Assembly (NCBI GenBank): GCA_035308165.1
Contig: DATGHC010000007.1
Coordinates: 1 to 64,000, forward strand
DNA from: DASTCZ01 sp035308165
Lineage (GTDB): Bacteria > Acidobacteriota > Terriglobia > Acidiferrales > UBA7541
Direction: 5' to 3'
Length of the DNA stretch: 64,000 bases
Part shown: positions 1 to 7,427 of the stretch, one piece after another
How the letters are laid out: the number at the start of each line of letters is the position of its first letter
How positions within the stretch are numbered: position 1 is the first letter of the stretch
The notes under the pieces: model-generated
The model's database searches: none
What the model was told of the DNA's origin: nothing
The model's input: only the letters and a program-made list of their open reading frames with translations
Made by a program: the position numbers and the translations under genes

Positions 1-1
1 T

Positions 2-166
2 CGCGCGTTCGCCATCCGCGGTCAGAACGAGCAAGAAATGCGGCCGGCTAGTCCGATGGATCTCGCCTGGCGTTACGGACCGAAACGCTTTGGCCAGTTC
101 GCTGTGCGACGCCTCGATTCAAGCCCGCGAACGAAGCCTGAGGAGACGGGTTGCTTATTTAATTAA
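2..166 (+). CDS. C-terminal end of an unidentified protein (partial)
   Basis: An open frame enters from the left edge and ends at TAA 164-166, giving about 54 residues rich in Arg and aromatic residues (for example MDLAWRYGPKRFGQF). Third codon positions are mostly G or C in the first two thirds, as in the real genes of this window, which favours this frame over the neighbouring open frame that ends about 45 bases later. I do not recognise the family. The start lies outside the window, so completeness cannot be judged. Confidence 0.4.
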   Translation, partial: RAFAIRGQNEQEMRPASPMDLAWRYGPKRFGQFAVRRLDSSPRTKPEETGCLFN

Positions 167-830
167 GCAGCCAGTGCCAGTTGTGTATTGGCATTTCTAG
201 TTTTCCACCAAGTTGCGGGCAGGTGGCTCCCGGCATGCCTTCGAGTCGCGACAGCTTCCGTCGAAACCGTGTCGCCCCCGTGGTCAGATCAATTTTATCA
301 CTGAATGCGTTTCTCTCGCTGGGGCGGTTTTCTTTGCGGGCGAGGATCAAAGCGAGGCCAACACTGCCCCTCCCCCATCATTTTTGGATGAATATCATTC
401 CATGGGACTTAGGGACGCGAACGTCGTAAGTGCGGCAAATGCTGGGGTTAAAACCTCCTGTTTTCATGTCCTTAAACGCCATCCTGTAAGTGCGGATTCT
501 AAAGGATTTAAGTGTTATCTAAATAGTTACTATAGGCACTGATTCCAGGGCAGTTACAAAACCGCCCGTATCAGTGGCATCTATTGGAGTTAAAGTCCTT
601 CATTTTGATATTGATCCGAGAATTGCATTTTCTCCGGGCAATTTACCGATTTGGGACATCCTGAGTCTGTCGCGACTTCGCCGTGGTGGAATACGCTTGC
701 TGAAGACTACTACAGATATTACCAGAGCGTTATAGCCCGTGTCAATTGAAAAATGGAAAACTTGGAAAAAATATCGGGGGCGAGCGAATTTCGTCAGCGG
801 GATTCATTCGAATGCTTGCTTACTCTTGGT
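167..830. other. Non-coding convergent intergenic region
   Basis: This 664-base stretch lies between a plus-strand gene end and a minus-strand gene end. The short open frames in it have no recognisable motifs or coding-like codon bias, and the segment around 480-740 is clearly richer in A+T than the rest of the window. The decamer GTAAGTGCGG occurs twice, at about 425 and 485. No tRNA, terminator with a T tract or mobile-element end was found. It may hold decayed coding sequence, but nothing can be supported. Confidence 0.4.
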
Positions 831-2756
831 TCAGTTGAGGGTGACCGCATACTGGTCCAGAGGGATGCGGACCGAACCCACAGCATCGGTTCTCTTGTCG
901 TGGACGATCACATACAGAATCGCCGCACCGGGCTTCAACTGCAGTTCTGCCAGCGTGTCGATACCCTCTTTTAACGCGTCGGTGTACTTCGCCTCGGTGA
1001 GATCCAAGCTCACGGGTTCCGTGGTCACATCCAGAATCTTGTTCTCAAGGGTGAGCTGGAACAGCAGGACTTCAAAGTCGCTCTTCCACCCGTCGCCGTC
1101 GTTGGTAAACAGTTTTTGTGCGCTCAGAAAAACCCGTGCTTCTATCGTGGAAGCGGTGGCGCTGGCGGGTGGGGTCACCTTCACGGTAATCGGAATCTCG
1201 GTGTCTTCCAGCGGGCTGGCGGCAATTTCCTCGAGCAATTGTTTTCTGGCTTTGGGCGGCAGGAGCTGCGCAGCCGAAAAGGAGTAATAGCCGCTTCGCG
1301 CCAGGACGGAAACGTCAGGCCGGTTCACCTTCACCTGGATTTTCCGCCAATCGGCGTTCCAGCGAATGTTGTCCGGGTAGTAAGCCAGCTCGTAGCTGTA
1401 TTTGGAGTCGTTCAGCGCGCGGCGAATGCCGGTCTCCAGGTCGTTGCGGTTATAGAAAGCGCGCCCGCCGGTCCGGCGCGCCACGTCTTCCATAGTCTGA
1501 TGCGATACAACGTTTGAAGCGCTATCGAGGGCATTTATAAAGCCCTCTGTACTTGGCGGAAGTCTACCCGCTTGGGCAGGAGGCATAGCCGCCCCGCCAG
1601 GCCCAAAGATGCGAAGCGTCTGCAGACCTTCCGCGCTCACGGGATAAAACGCGATTCCACTCTGAATTACCAGACGGAGTAAAAGGTCCATTTCGTCATT
1701 CTCGCTGAGCCCTCGGTCTCGTTGGGCGCCGGGAGCCAGTCCGTTTTGCGTGGGTGCGTTCGAATTGGACCCTAAGTGTTCAGCGTGCTGGGAGCGAACC
1801 GCAGTAGGCCGCGGACTGAGGTTTTGCGGCTCTTCAAGGAGAAGATCTGAATAGTCATATATCCCGCAAAACCTCCAGCGTGCAATATCCAGAGCGTTTT
1901 TCTCCTCAAGGGGCAGCCCCATGTCTTCCGATACCCAGATGACGGTCTTGCGCCCTCCAAGCCCGACCATGCTCCTGGCGATCTCTTCGAGAGCCGCAGT
2001 CGAGACCTCGATTTGTCCTCGGCACGGAGGCTGCGGCTGTCGGTCGTCTTTTCCCTTCAGGAAGCGGTCCAGTTCCGCAAGGCCGGTGCTATTCTCGGCG
2101 GCCGCTTCAGCAGCGACGGCGGCCTTACGGTCTTCTCCGGAACTGTGACTGTGCGCGTCGTCGTACCGTTGGATTGCCTCCAGAAGAGCCGCGGCGGGCT
2201 GATCCGGGCGATATACGATCTTCAGGCCGTCCATATTCAAAACATAGATTCCAATGTGATCTTCTGGTTGGAGCTGGCGGAGGAAAATCCGAATCCCTCG
2301 CAGGCTGTATGCTTGGGACAGGTAGTGCGTGTGCAGGGTATCGAAAAGGATGATGGTCGTCCCCTTGTCGGCTGTGCCAGCAATGTGTGCATCGTTGCTG
2401 TACTCGCCGGGCGCCAGGGAACGAGCAGCACCGATTGAAGCACCGCGCTCTTCGACCGTCGAAAAAAAAGCAACCTTCTCCGGATGTCCATTATCCAAGA
2501 TCTGGAAATCGTCTTTGGTCAGCCCTTCTACTGGCTGGCCTTCGCGGTCCGTCACCACCACGCTGACGTTAATAATCCGAGTGGTGGTGCGGATGATTGG
2601 GGGCTTCTGGGCCCCGTTCTGCCCTCCGGCCTGAACTTGGTATGAAATGGTCAACACGAGCGCCGCGGCAAAAACAGCGGTGGCGGAAAGAAATAGAAGT
2701 TTGCGGAGAATAACTTCGCCTCCGGGGTAGGGCTTGTCTCGAGGTTTTCTAAACAT
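831..2756 (-). CDS. Acidobacterial VWFA-related secreted/anchored protein (copy A)
   Basis: About 641 residues. After a basic N-terminus there is a hydrophobic helix (LLFLSATAVFAAALVLTI) that should act as signal or anchor. It is followed by a segment typical of the acidobacterial VWFA-related family (INVSVVVTDREGQPVEGLTKDDF), then a von Willebrand A-like core with the expected alternating strands (TTIILFDTLH, later GGRKTVIWVSEDMGLP). The C-terminal half is an all-beta region of unknown role. I chose ATG at 2756 because the paralogue at 4150-6105 begins at the equivalent Met; a longer frame exists but has no counterpart there. No convincing ribosome-binding site precedes it. The substrate or ligand is unknown. 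The gene is the last of three in a minus-strand cluster and is strikingly similar to the first. Confidence 0.85.
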   Translation of the reverse strand: MFRKPRDKPYPGGEVILRKLLFLSATAVFAAALVLTISYQVQAGGQNGAQKPPIIRTTTRIINVSVVVTDREGQPVEGLTKDDFQILDNGHPEKVAFFSTVEERGASIGAARSLAPGEYSNDAHIAGTADKGTTIILFDTLHTHYLSQAYSLRGIRIFLRQLQPEDHIGIYVLNMDGLKIVYRPDQPAAALLEAIQRYDDAHSHSSGEDRKAAVAAEAAAENSTGLAELDRFLKGKDDRQPQPPCRGQIEVSTAALEEIARSMVGLGGRKTVIWVSEDMGLPLEEKNALDIARWRFCGIYDYSDLLLEEPQNLSPRPTAVRSQHAEHLGSNSNAPTQNGLAPGAQRDRGLSENDEMDLLLRLVIQSGIAFYPVSAEGLQTLRIFGPGGAAMPPAQAGRLPPSTEGFINALDSASNVVSHQTMEDVARRTGGRAFYNRNDLETGIRRALNDSKYSYELAYYPDNIRWNADWRKIQVKVNRPDVSVLARSGYYSFSAAQLLPPKARKQLLEEIAASPLEDTEIPITVKVTPPASATASTIEARVFLSAQKLFTNDGDGWKSDFEVLLFQLTLENKILDVTTEPVSLDLTEAKYTDALKEGIDTLAELQLKPGAAILYVIVHDKRTDAVGSVRIPLDQYAVTLN

Positions 2757-2856
2757 GGGGGCTGACCGCTGTTTGTGTTTGGCTTCCAAGGCCCACACGA
2801 ATAGCAACAATATAACATCCAAGAAAGCAAAACTAGTACAGCGGTGGTGGGTGGCG

Positions 2857-4023
2857 CTACATCTTCAAAGTCACTTTGTCGCCGAGGTTCCTGGGGGTGG
2901 GCAGCGGGATCGCCTGATCGGTACGAGCGTCCACCATTGTGATTTCGATTTGCGGTTTGACGGCAGAGGCCTCCTGGAAAGTTAATCGGCCGTAGCGCAT
3001 CAATTTCGCGGTCAGGTCGGCAAAGGCATCCTGTCGCTGCCGGACGATGTACCGCAGAGACGAGAGATATGCTCCGCTATCCTTCCAGATGAGTGTTTCG
3101 TTGGAATCAGAAAAAAGGGGCTGGGGATCCTGAGGCGAGTAAGCCATTTGTATCAGGTAATGCTCCCGGAAAAGGTCGAGATTAGGAACAGAGGGCCCCA
3201 AGCAGGGGTTGCGGGGCATCGTTGTGGGTTCAGAATCGCGTGCGGCCCGGCGGCGATCGTAAAGCCCATCTGCCGCTCTTAAATAAAAGGCAGGGTCCGG
3301 ACCGTCGGCGAGGAGCGTCGCACCGGGAAAACGTGAGCCCAGTGTATATGTTCCCACCTTCGGCCAGTAGCGCTTTTCCGTCGGAATCGTAAATCCCTGA
3401 ACGCCGCCGCAAGTGGCCCCTACTTCTGGGGTCTCAGAATTTACAACGCGGACGCGGGTGTGCACTGTCATTTTCCCTAGCACTGTTGAGGCAAAACCTG
3501 AAACTCCTCTTTGCGCAAGCAAATTTCCGGCGGCGAGCCACTCGTCGGGTTGGGGTGGTTCCGAGGTGAAAATCTTCATAAGAAAATCGTTGGCATCATT
3601 TCCGTCGCGAGACAGGAGAATCAAAGATTGCGCTGGAAATTCCTGAAGAAGTTTTTCGGCGTCGCCGGCGGGAACCTTAGCTGACAACTGAATCAGGGAA
3701 TCCAAGACGGCAAGCATTGCATCATGCTGATCCAGTTTTTCGCCGGGCACGGGCCAGCCCGCAATCTGGTAAGCGCTGAGCATGGAAAGTAGGTCAGGGA
3801 TGACTTGTTTGTCTTCGTCATGCAACGCCAGGTAAGCGCCCCAAGCTTGCAGACGCGGATCAGCGCTGCGAAGCCAAGTCGCGGCAAGCTGCTCCGTTTG
3901 GTTTCGCTGCGCTTGCATGGATGCATAGGGATCGGGCTGGGCTTGTTGTTGTGATTGCCTGGCGAGGGTAGTTACGGCGAGGAATCCGCATAGAACCAGG
4001 ACGGAGGCGAGTGTTATTTTCAT
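2857..4023 (-). CDS. Secreted protein of unknown function between the two VWFA genes
   Basis: 388 residues starting with a clear signal peptide (MKITLASVLVLCGFLAVTTLA, cleavage probably near residue 21-23), so the protein should be exported. The first 200 residues look helical and repeat-like (LRSADPRLQAWGAYLALHDEDK), reminiscent of HEAT or TPR-like scaffolds. The C-terminal part contains a few Cys and many Pro and Arg. No catalytic motif is recognised. It sits 127 bases downstream of one VWFA-related gene and 100 bases upstream of the other, in the same direction, so co-expression is plausible. I cannot assign a family. Confidence 0.8.
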   Translation of the reverse strand: MKITLASVLVLCGFLAVTTLARQSQQQAQPDPYASMQAQRNQTEQLAATWLRSADPRLQAWGAYLALHDEDKQVIPDLLSMLSAYQIAGWPVPGEKLDQHDAMLAVLDSLIQLSAKVPAGDAEKLLQEFPAQSLILLSRDGNDANDFLMKIFTSEPPQPDEWLAAGNLLAQRGVSGFASTVLGKMTVHTRVRVVNSETPEVGATCGGVQGFTIPTEKRYWPKVGTYTLGSRFPGATLLADGPDPAFYLRAADGLYDRRRAARDSEPTTMPRNPCLGPSVPNLDLFREHYLIQMAYSPQDPQPLFSDSNETLIWKDSGAYLSSLRYIVRQRQDAFADLTAKLMRYGRLTFQEASAVKPQIEITMVDARTDQAIPLPTPRNLGDKVTLKM

Positions 4024-4149
4024 GCACTACCTTTGACGTGAGATGGCGGAAACAGGTTGTGCTCTTATAGTGCTTCTAGTTGCTTTCATGGGAGCGCGTT
4101 GGGTATGCATGAGGACTTAGAACCAATTGCAAGCCTCAAATTTGGCGAA

Positions 4150-6105
4150 CTAATGGAGCGTGTCGCCCCTGCCTGCATACTGGTCCAGAGGAATGCGGAC
4201 CGAACCCACAGCATCGGATCTCTTATCATGGACGATCACGTACAGAAGCGCGGCACCGGGATTCAGCTTCAGTTCTGCCTGCGTGTTGATCCCCTGCTTT
4301 AAGGCGTCGGTGTACTTTGCCTCGGTAAGATCCAGGCTTACAGGTTCCGTGGTCACATCCAGAATTTTGTTGTCTGCCTTGAGCTGAAAGAACAACACCT
4401 CAAAGTCGCTCTTCCATCCGTCGCCGCGGTTGGTGAACAGTTTTTGTGCGCTCAGAAGAACCCGTGCTTCTACCGTCGAAGCGGTGGCGCTGGCAGGCGG
4501 GGTCATCTTCACAGTGATGGGAATCTCGGTGTCTTCCAGCGGGCTGGCGGCAATCTCCCCGAGCAATTGTTTGCTGGCTTTGGGCGGCAGGAGCTGCGCA
4601 GCCGAAAAGGAGTAATAGCCGCTTCGCGCCAGGACGGTAACGTCAGGCCGGGTCACCTTCACCTGGATTTTCCGCCAATCGGCGTTCCAGCGAATGTTGT
4701 CCGGGTAGTAGGCCAGCTCGTAGCTGTATTTGGAGTCATTCAGAGCGCGGCGAAGGCCGGTCTCCAGGTCGTTGCGGTTATAGAAAGCGCGCCCGCCGGT
4801 CCGGCGCGCAATTGCTTCCATGCTCATATGAGAATAAACGTTTGAATCATATTCGAGGGTACCTATCGCCCCATCTATGCTTGGCGGAAGTATACCTGCC
4901 CCGCCACGAGAGTTAGTCACCCCGCCAAGAGGGGCAGGCGCCCCGCCAGGCCCAAAAATGCGAAGCGTCTGCAGGCCCTCCGCACTCACGGGATAAAACA
5001 CGATTCCACTCTGAGTCAGCAGACGGAGTAAAAGATCTATTTCGTCATTCCCGCTGAGCCCTCGGTCTCGTTGGGTGCCGAGAGCCAGTCCGCTTTGGGT
5101 GGGTGCGTTCGAATTGGACTTTGAGTGTAGAGCGTTTTGGGAGTGAGGCGCAGTACGCCGCGGACTGAGGTTCTGCGGCTCTTCAAGGAGAAGATCTGAA
5201 TCGTAATCAATCCCGCAGAACTTTCCGCGCGCAATATCCAGAGCATTCTCCTCCTCAAGGGGCACCGGCACGTGCTCCGTTACCCAGATGACGGTTTTGC
5301 GCCCTCCCAGCCCGACCATGCTCCTGGCGATCTCCTCGAGAGCCGCAATCGTGACCCCGGTTTGTCCTCGGCACGGACGCGGCGGCTGACGTTCGTCTTT
5401 TCCCCTCAGGAAACGGTCCAGTTCTGCAAGGCCGGTGCTATTCTCGGCGGCCGCTTCAGCAGCGACGGTAGCCTTACGGTCTTCTCCCGGTGTGTGGCTG
5501 TGCGCCTCGTCATACAGTTGCATGGCCTCCAGAAGGGCTGCGGCGGGGTGATCGGGGCGATATACGATCTTCAGGCCGTCCGTATTCAAAACATCGATTC
5601 CAACCTGATCTTCCGGCTGGAGTTGGCGGAGGAAAATCCGAATTGCTCTCAGGCTGTATGCTTGGGACAGGTATGCCGAGTTGAGGGTATCGAAAAGGAT
5701 GATGGTCGTGCCCTTTTCGGCTGTGCCAGAAATGAGTGCATCGTTGGTGTACTCACCTGGCCCAAGGGAACGACTAGCACCGCTTGGAGCACCGCGCTCT
5801 TCGACCGTCGAAAAAAAAGCAACTTGCTCCGGATGTCCATTATCCAAGATCTGGAAATCGTCCTTAGTCAGCCCTTCTACGGGCCGGCCTTCGCGGTCCG
5901 TCACCACCACGCTGACGTTAATAATCCGAGTGGTGGTGCGGATGATTGGGGGCTTTTGGGCCCCGTTCTGCCCTCCGGCCTGAACTTGGTATGAAATGGT
6001 GAACACGAGCGCCGCGGTAAAAACAGCGGTGGCGGAAAGAAATAGAAGGTTGCGGAGAATAACTTCGCCTCCGGGGTAGGGCTTGTCTGAAGGTTTTCTA
6101 GACAT
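4150..6105 (-). CDS. Acidobacterial VWFA-related secreted/anchored protein (copy B)
   Basis: About 651 residues. It has the same order of parts as the gene at 831-2756: basic N-terminus, hydrophobic helix, VTDREGRPVEGLTKDDF segment, VWA-like core (GGRKTVIWVTEHVPVP) and beta-rich C-terminus (YELAYYPDNIRWNADWRKI). Long stretches are identical at the DNA level to copy A. The main divergence is a patch after FGPGG, where this copy has a longer Gly/Pro insert, and in the last few residues. Two Met codons (6111 and 6105) could start it; the second matches the paralogue. The two copies probably arose by tandem duplication. Function beyond likely surface or periplasmic protein binding is unknown. Confidence 0.85.
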   Translation of the reverse strand: MSRKPSDKPYPGGEVILRNLLFLSATAVFTAALVFTISYQVQAGGQNGAQKPPIIRTTTRIINVSVVVTDREGRPVEGLTKDDFQILDNGHPEQVAFFSTVEERGAPSGASRSLGPGEYTNDALISGTAEKGTTIILFDTLNSAYLSQAYSLRAIRIFLRQLQPEDQVGIDVLNTDGLKIVYRPDHPAAALLEAMQLYDEAHSHTPGEDRKATVAAEAAAENSTGLAELDRFLRGKDERQPPRPCRGQTGVTIAALEEIARSMVGLGGRKTVIWVTEHVPVPLEEENALDIARGKFCGIDYDSDLLLEEPQNLSPRRTAPHSQNALHSKSNSNAPTQSGLALGTQRDRGLSGNDEIDLLLRLLTQSGIVFYPVSAEGLQTLRIFGPGGAPAPLGGVTNSRGGAGILPPSIDGAIGTLEYDSNVYSHMSMEAIARRTGGRAFYNRNDLETGLRRALNDSKYSYELAYYPDNIRWNADWRKIQVKVTRPDVTVLARSGYYSFSAAQLLPPKASKQLLGEIAASPLEDTEIPITVKMTPPASATASTVEARVLLSAQKLFTNRGDGWKSDFEVLFFQLKADNKILDVTTEPVSLDLTEAKYTDALKQGINTQAELKLNPGAALLYVIVHDKRSDAVGSVRIPLDQYAGRGDTLH

Positions 6106-6122
6106 GGCCATTTGTCCCGTCA

Positions 6123-6162
6123 GACTGACAATCGCCTATGCCTATCATAGTGTATGTCAGTC
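6123..6162. promoter_or_regulatory. Nearly concentric double inverted repeat in a divergent intergenic region
   Basis: GACTGACA at 6123-6130 pairs with TGTCAGTC at 6155-6162. Nested inside, CTATG at 6136-6140 pairs with CATAG at 6146-6150. The two palindromes share almost the same centre and lie between the divergent genes starting at 6105 (minus) and 6326 (plus). That placement suits a regulatory operator or an mRNA hairpin. No regulator can be assigned from the sequence. Confidence 0.45.
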
Positions 6163-6325
6163 AAGATGTCTCAGCTGACAAGTGCCAGTGGGCGCATCCG
6201 GGGCGGGCGGCGCCCGGCAACTCCGTGTCTGTGCGGCAAATGCTTACGGACGGCATATTGACAACGCTGGGCGCGGCTCCGAGAATCATTTTGAGGCCTT
6301 CTAGCATCACACGGAGTAAGTACAA

Positions 6326-7420
6326 ATGACGACCGATTCGGGCAACATGCAACAAGCCGTATCGAAGGCGGTGCGCTCCAGCCTGGAGAGCCTGCGACGG
6401 CAATCCGAGGAGCTGCATCAGGCTATTGGAGATTTGGTGGCGGCGTGTTCCTCCAGCCGCCCGTCGAATGCATTGCCGGCGACGCTGCGCGCACAATCGG
6501 CGGCGGCCGCGTTGGCCGCATCTCTGGATGTGCTCTCCCGATTCATTTCGGCTTCGCCGCAGGCCTCGCGAACGGAACCAGAGCAGGAAGAAAATTTGCG
6601 CGTGGCGGCTGCACCGGTTGTGGTTGCGCCGGTTCAGCCTGCGGCGACGGAGCCGTCACGTCCCACGCCGTCCTTTCCAGTACCGATGAGCGCATCGCCC
6701 GTTCCGGCGATGCCTCCGGCGGAGTTTGCGCCGGATCTTGCTTCGGTCCGGGCGACACCTGTACACGCAGAACCTGTTCAGGCGGAACCCATCCCTGCCG
6801 AAACAATTCATTCGGAACCGACGCACTCTTCATCCGAAACAATTGAGACCGAAACATCCCAAGAGGTGTATGAGGAGCCCGTTGCGCACGCTGAGCCGCC
6901 ACAGATCGAGGAGCCGGTTGCGCACGCTGCTCCCCCAGTTTTCGACATAACCCCAGCAAAGGTTTCCGAGCCGGAGCCAGTGCAGACTGAAATGGCAACA
7001 CATCATGAAGTTGCTCCAGAGGCCAAAGCCCCTGTTTTTGTGGATTACACGCCGCCTGCTCCGCAGCCTACGCAATCCCAGCCAGCCGCGGCAGAATCCG
7101 CGGTAGTATTTGACCTGCATTCGCTTTCGGCGGATGAGCAGGAGATGCACCGCCGCGCGAACCGCGTGGCAAAAGTTTCGATGCAGGACATCCAGTTGCT
7201 CAAGCCCGATCAGGTGATTCTTGGGCGCGAGAACCACGACCTCTGCAATCGATTGAACGAGGAAATTGGGAAGGCGCGGAAAGAATATGAACGAAGGTTT
7301 GGGCCGATCCTCGGCCATGGCGTGGATTATTTCTATCACTGGATGGTCGAAGTGCTCGCGGCGGGCGACCCAGAAGCTCTCGGCGAATACCCTTATTCCA
7401 CTCCGGCATTGCGCCACTAG
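6326..7420 (+). CDS. Pro/Ala/Glu-rich protein with conserved helical C-terminal domain
   Basis: 364 residues in three parts. The N-terminus (about 1-90) is helical and Ala/Ser-rich with no signal peptide, so the protein is probably cytoplasmic. Residues about 90-255 are a low-complexity stretch of imperfect repeats rich in Glu, Pro, Ala and Val (EPVQAEPIPAETIHSEP). The last 100 residues are ordered: HRRANRVAKVSMQDIQLLKPDQ, then GREN, DLCNRLNEEI and YERRFG. This resembles a helical domain found at the ends of some zinc-ribbon and response-regulator proteins of Myxococcota and Acidobacteriota; that comparison is from memory. The function is unknown. The lytic transglycosylase gene begins 8 bases after its stop. 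Confidence 0.75.
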   Translation: MTTDSGNMQQAVSKAVRSSLESLRRQSEELHQAIGDLVAACSSSRPSNALPATLRAQSAAAALAASLDVLSRFISASPQASRTEPEQEENLRVAAAPVVVAPVQPAATEPSRPTPSFPVPMSASPVPAMPPAEFAPDLASVRATPVHAEPVQAEPIPAETIHSEPTHSSSETIETETSQEVYEEPVAHAEPPQIEEPVAHAAPPVFDITPAKVSEPEPVQTEMATHHEVAPEAKAPVFVDYTPPAPQPTQSQPAAAESAVVFDLHSLSADEQEMHRRANRVAKVSMQDIQLLKPDQVILGRENHDLCNRLNEEIGKARKEYERRFGPILGHGVDYFYHWMVEVLAAGDPEALGEYPYSTPALRH

Positions 7421-7427
7421 AAGCGCG

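Noticed and set aside
213..542. 109-residue plus-strand open frame near the left edge
   Set aside because: No ribosome-binding site, no motif, and a composition shift to AT-rich DNA in its second half; not supportable as a gene.
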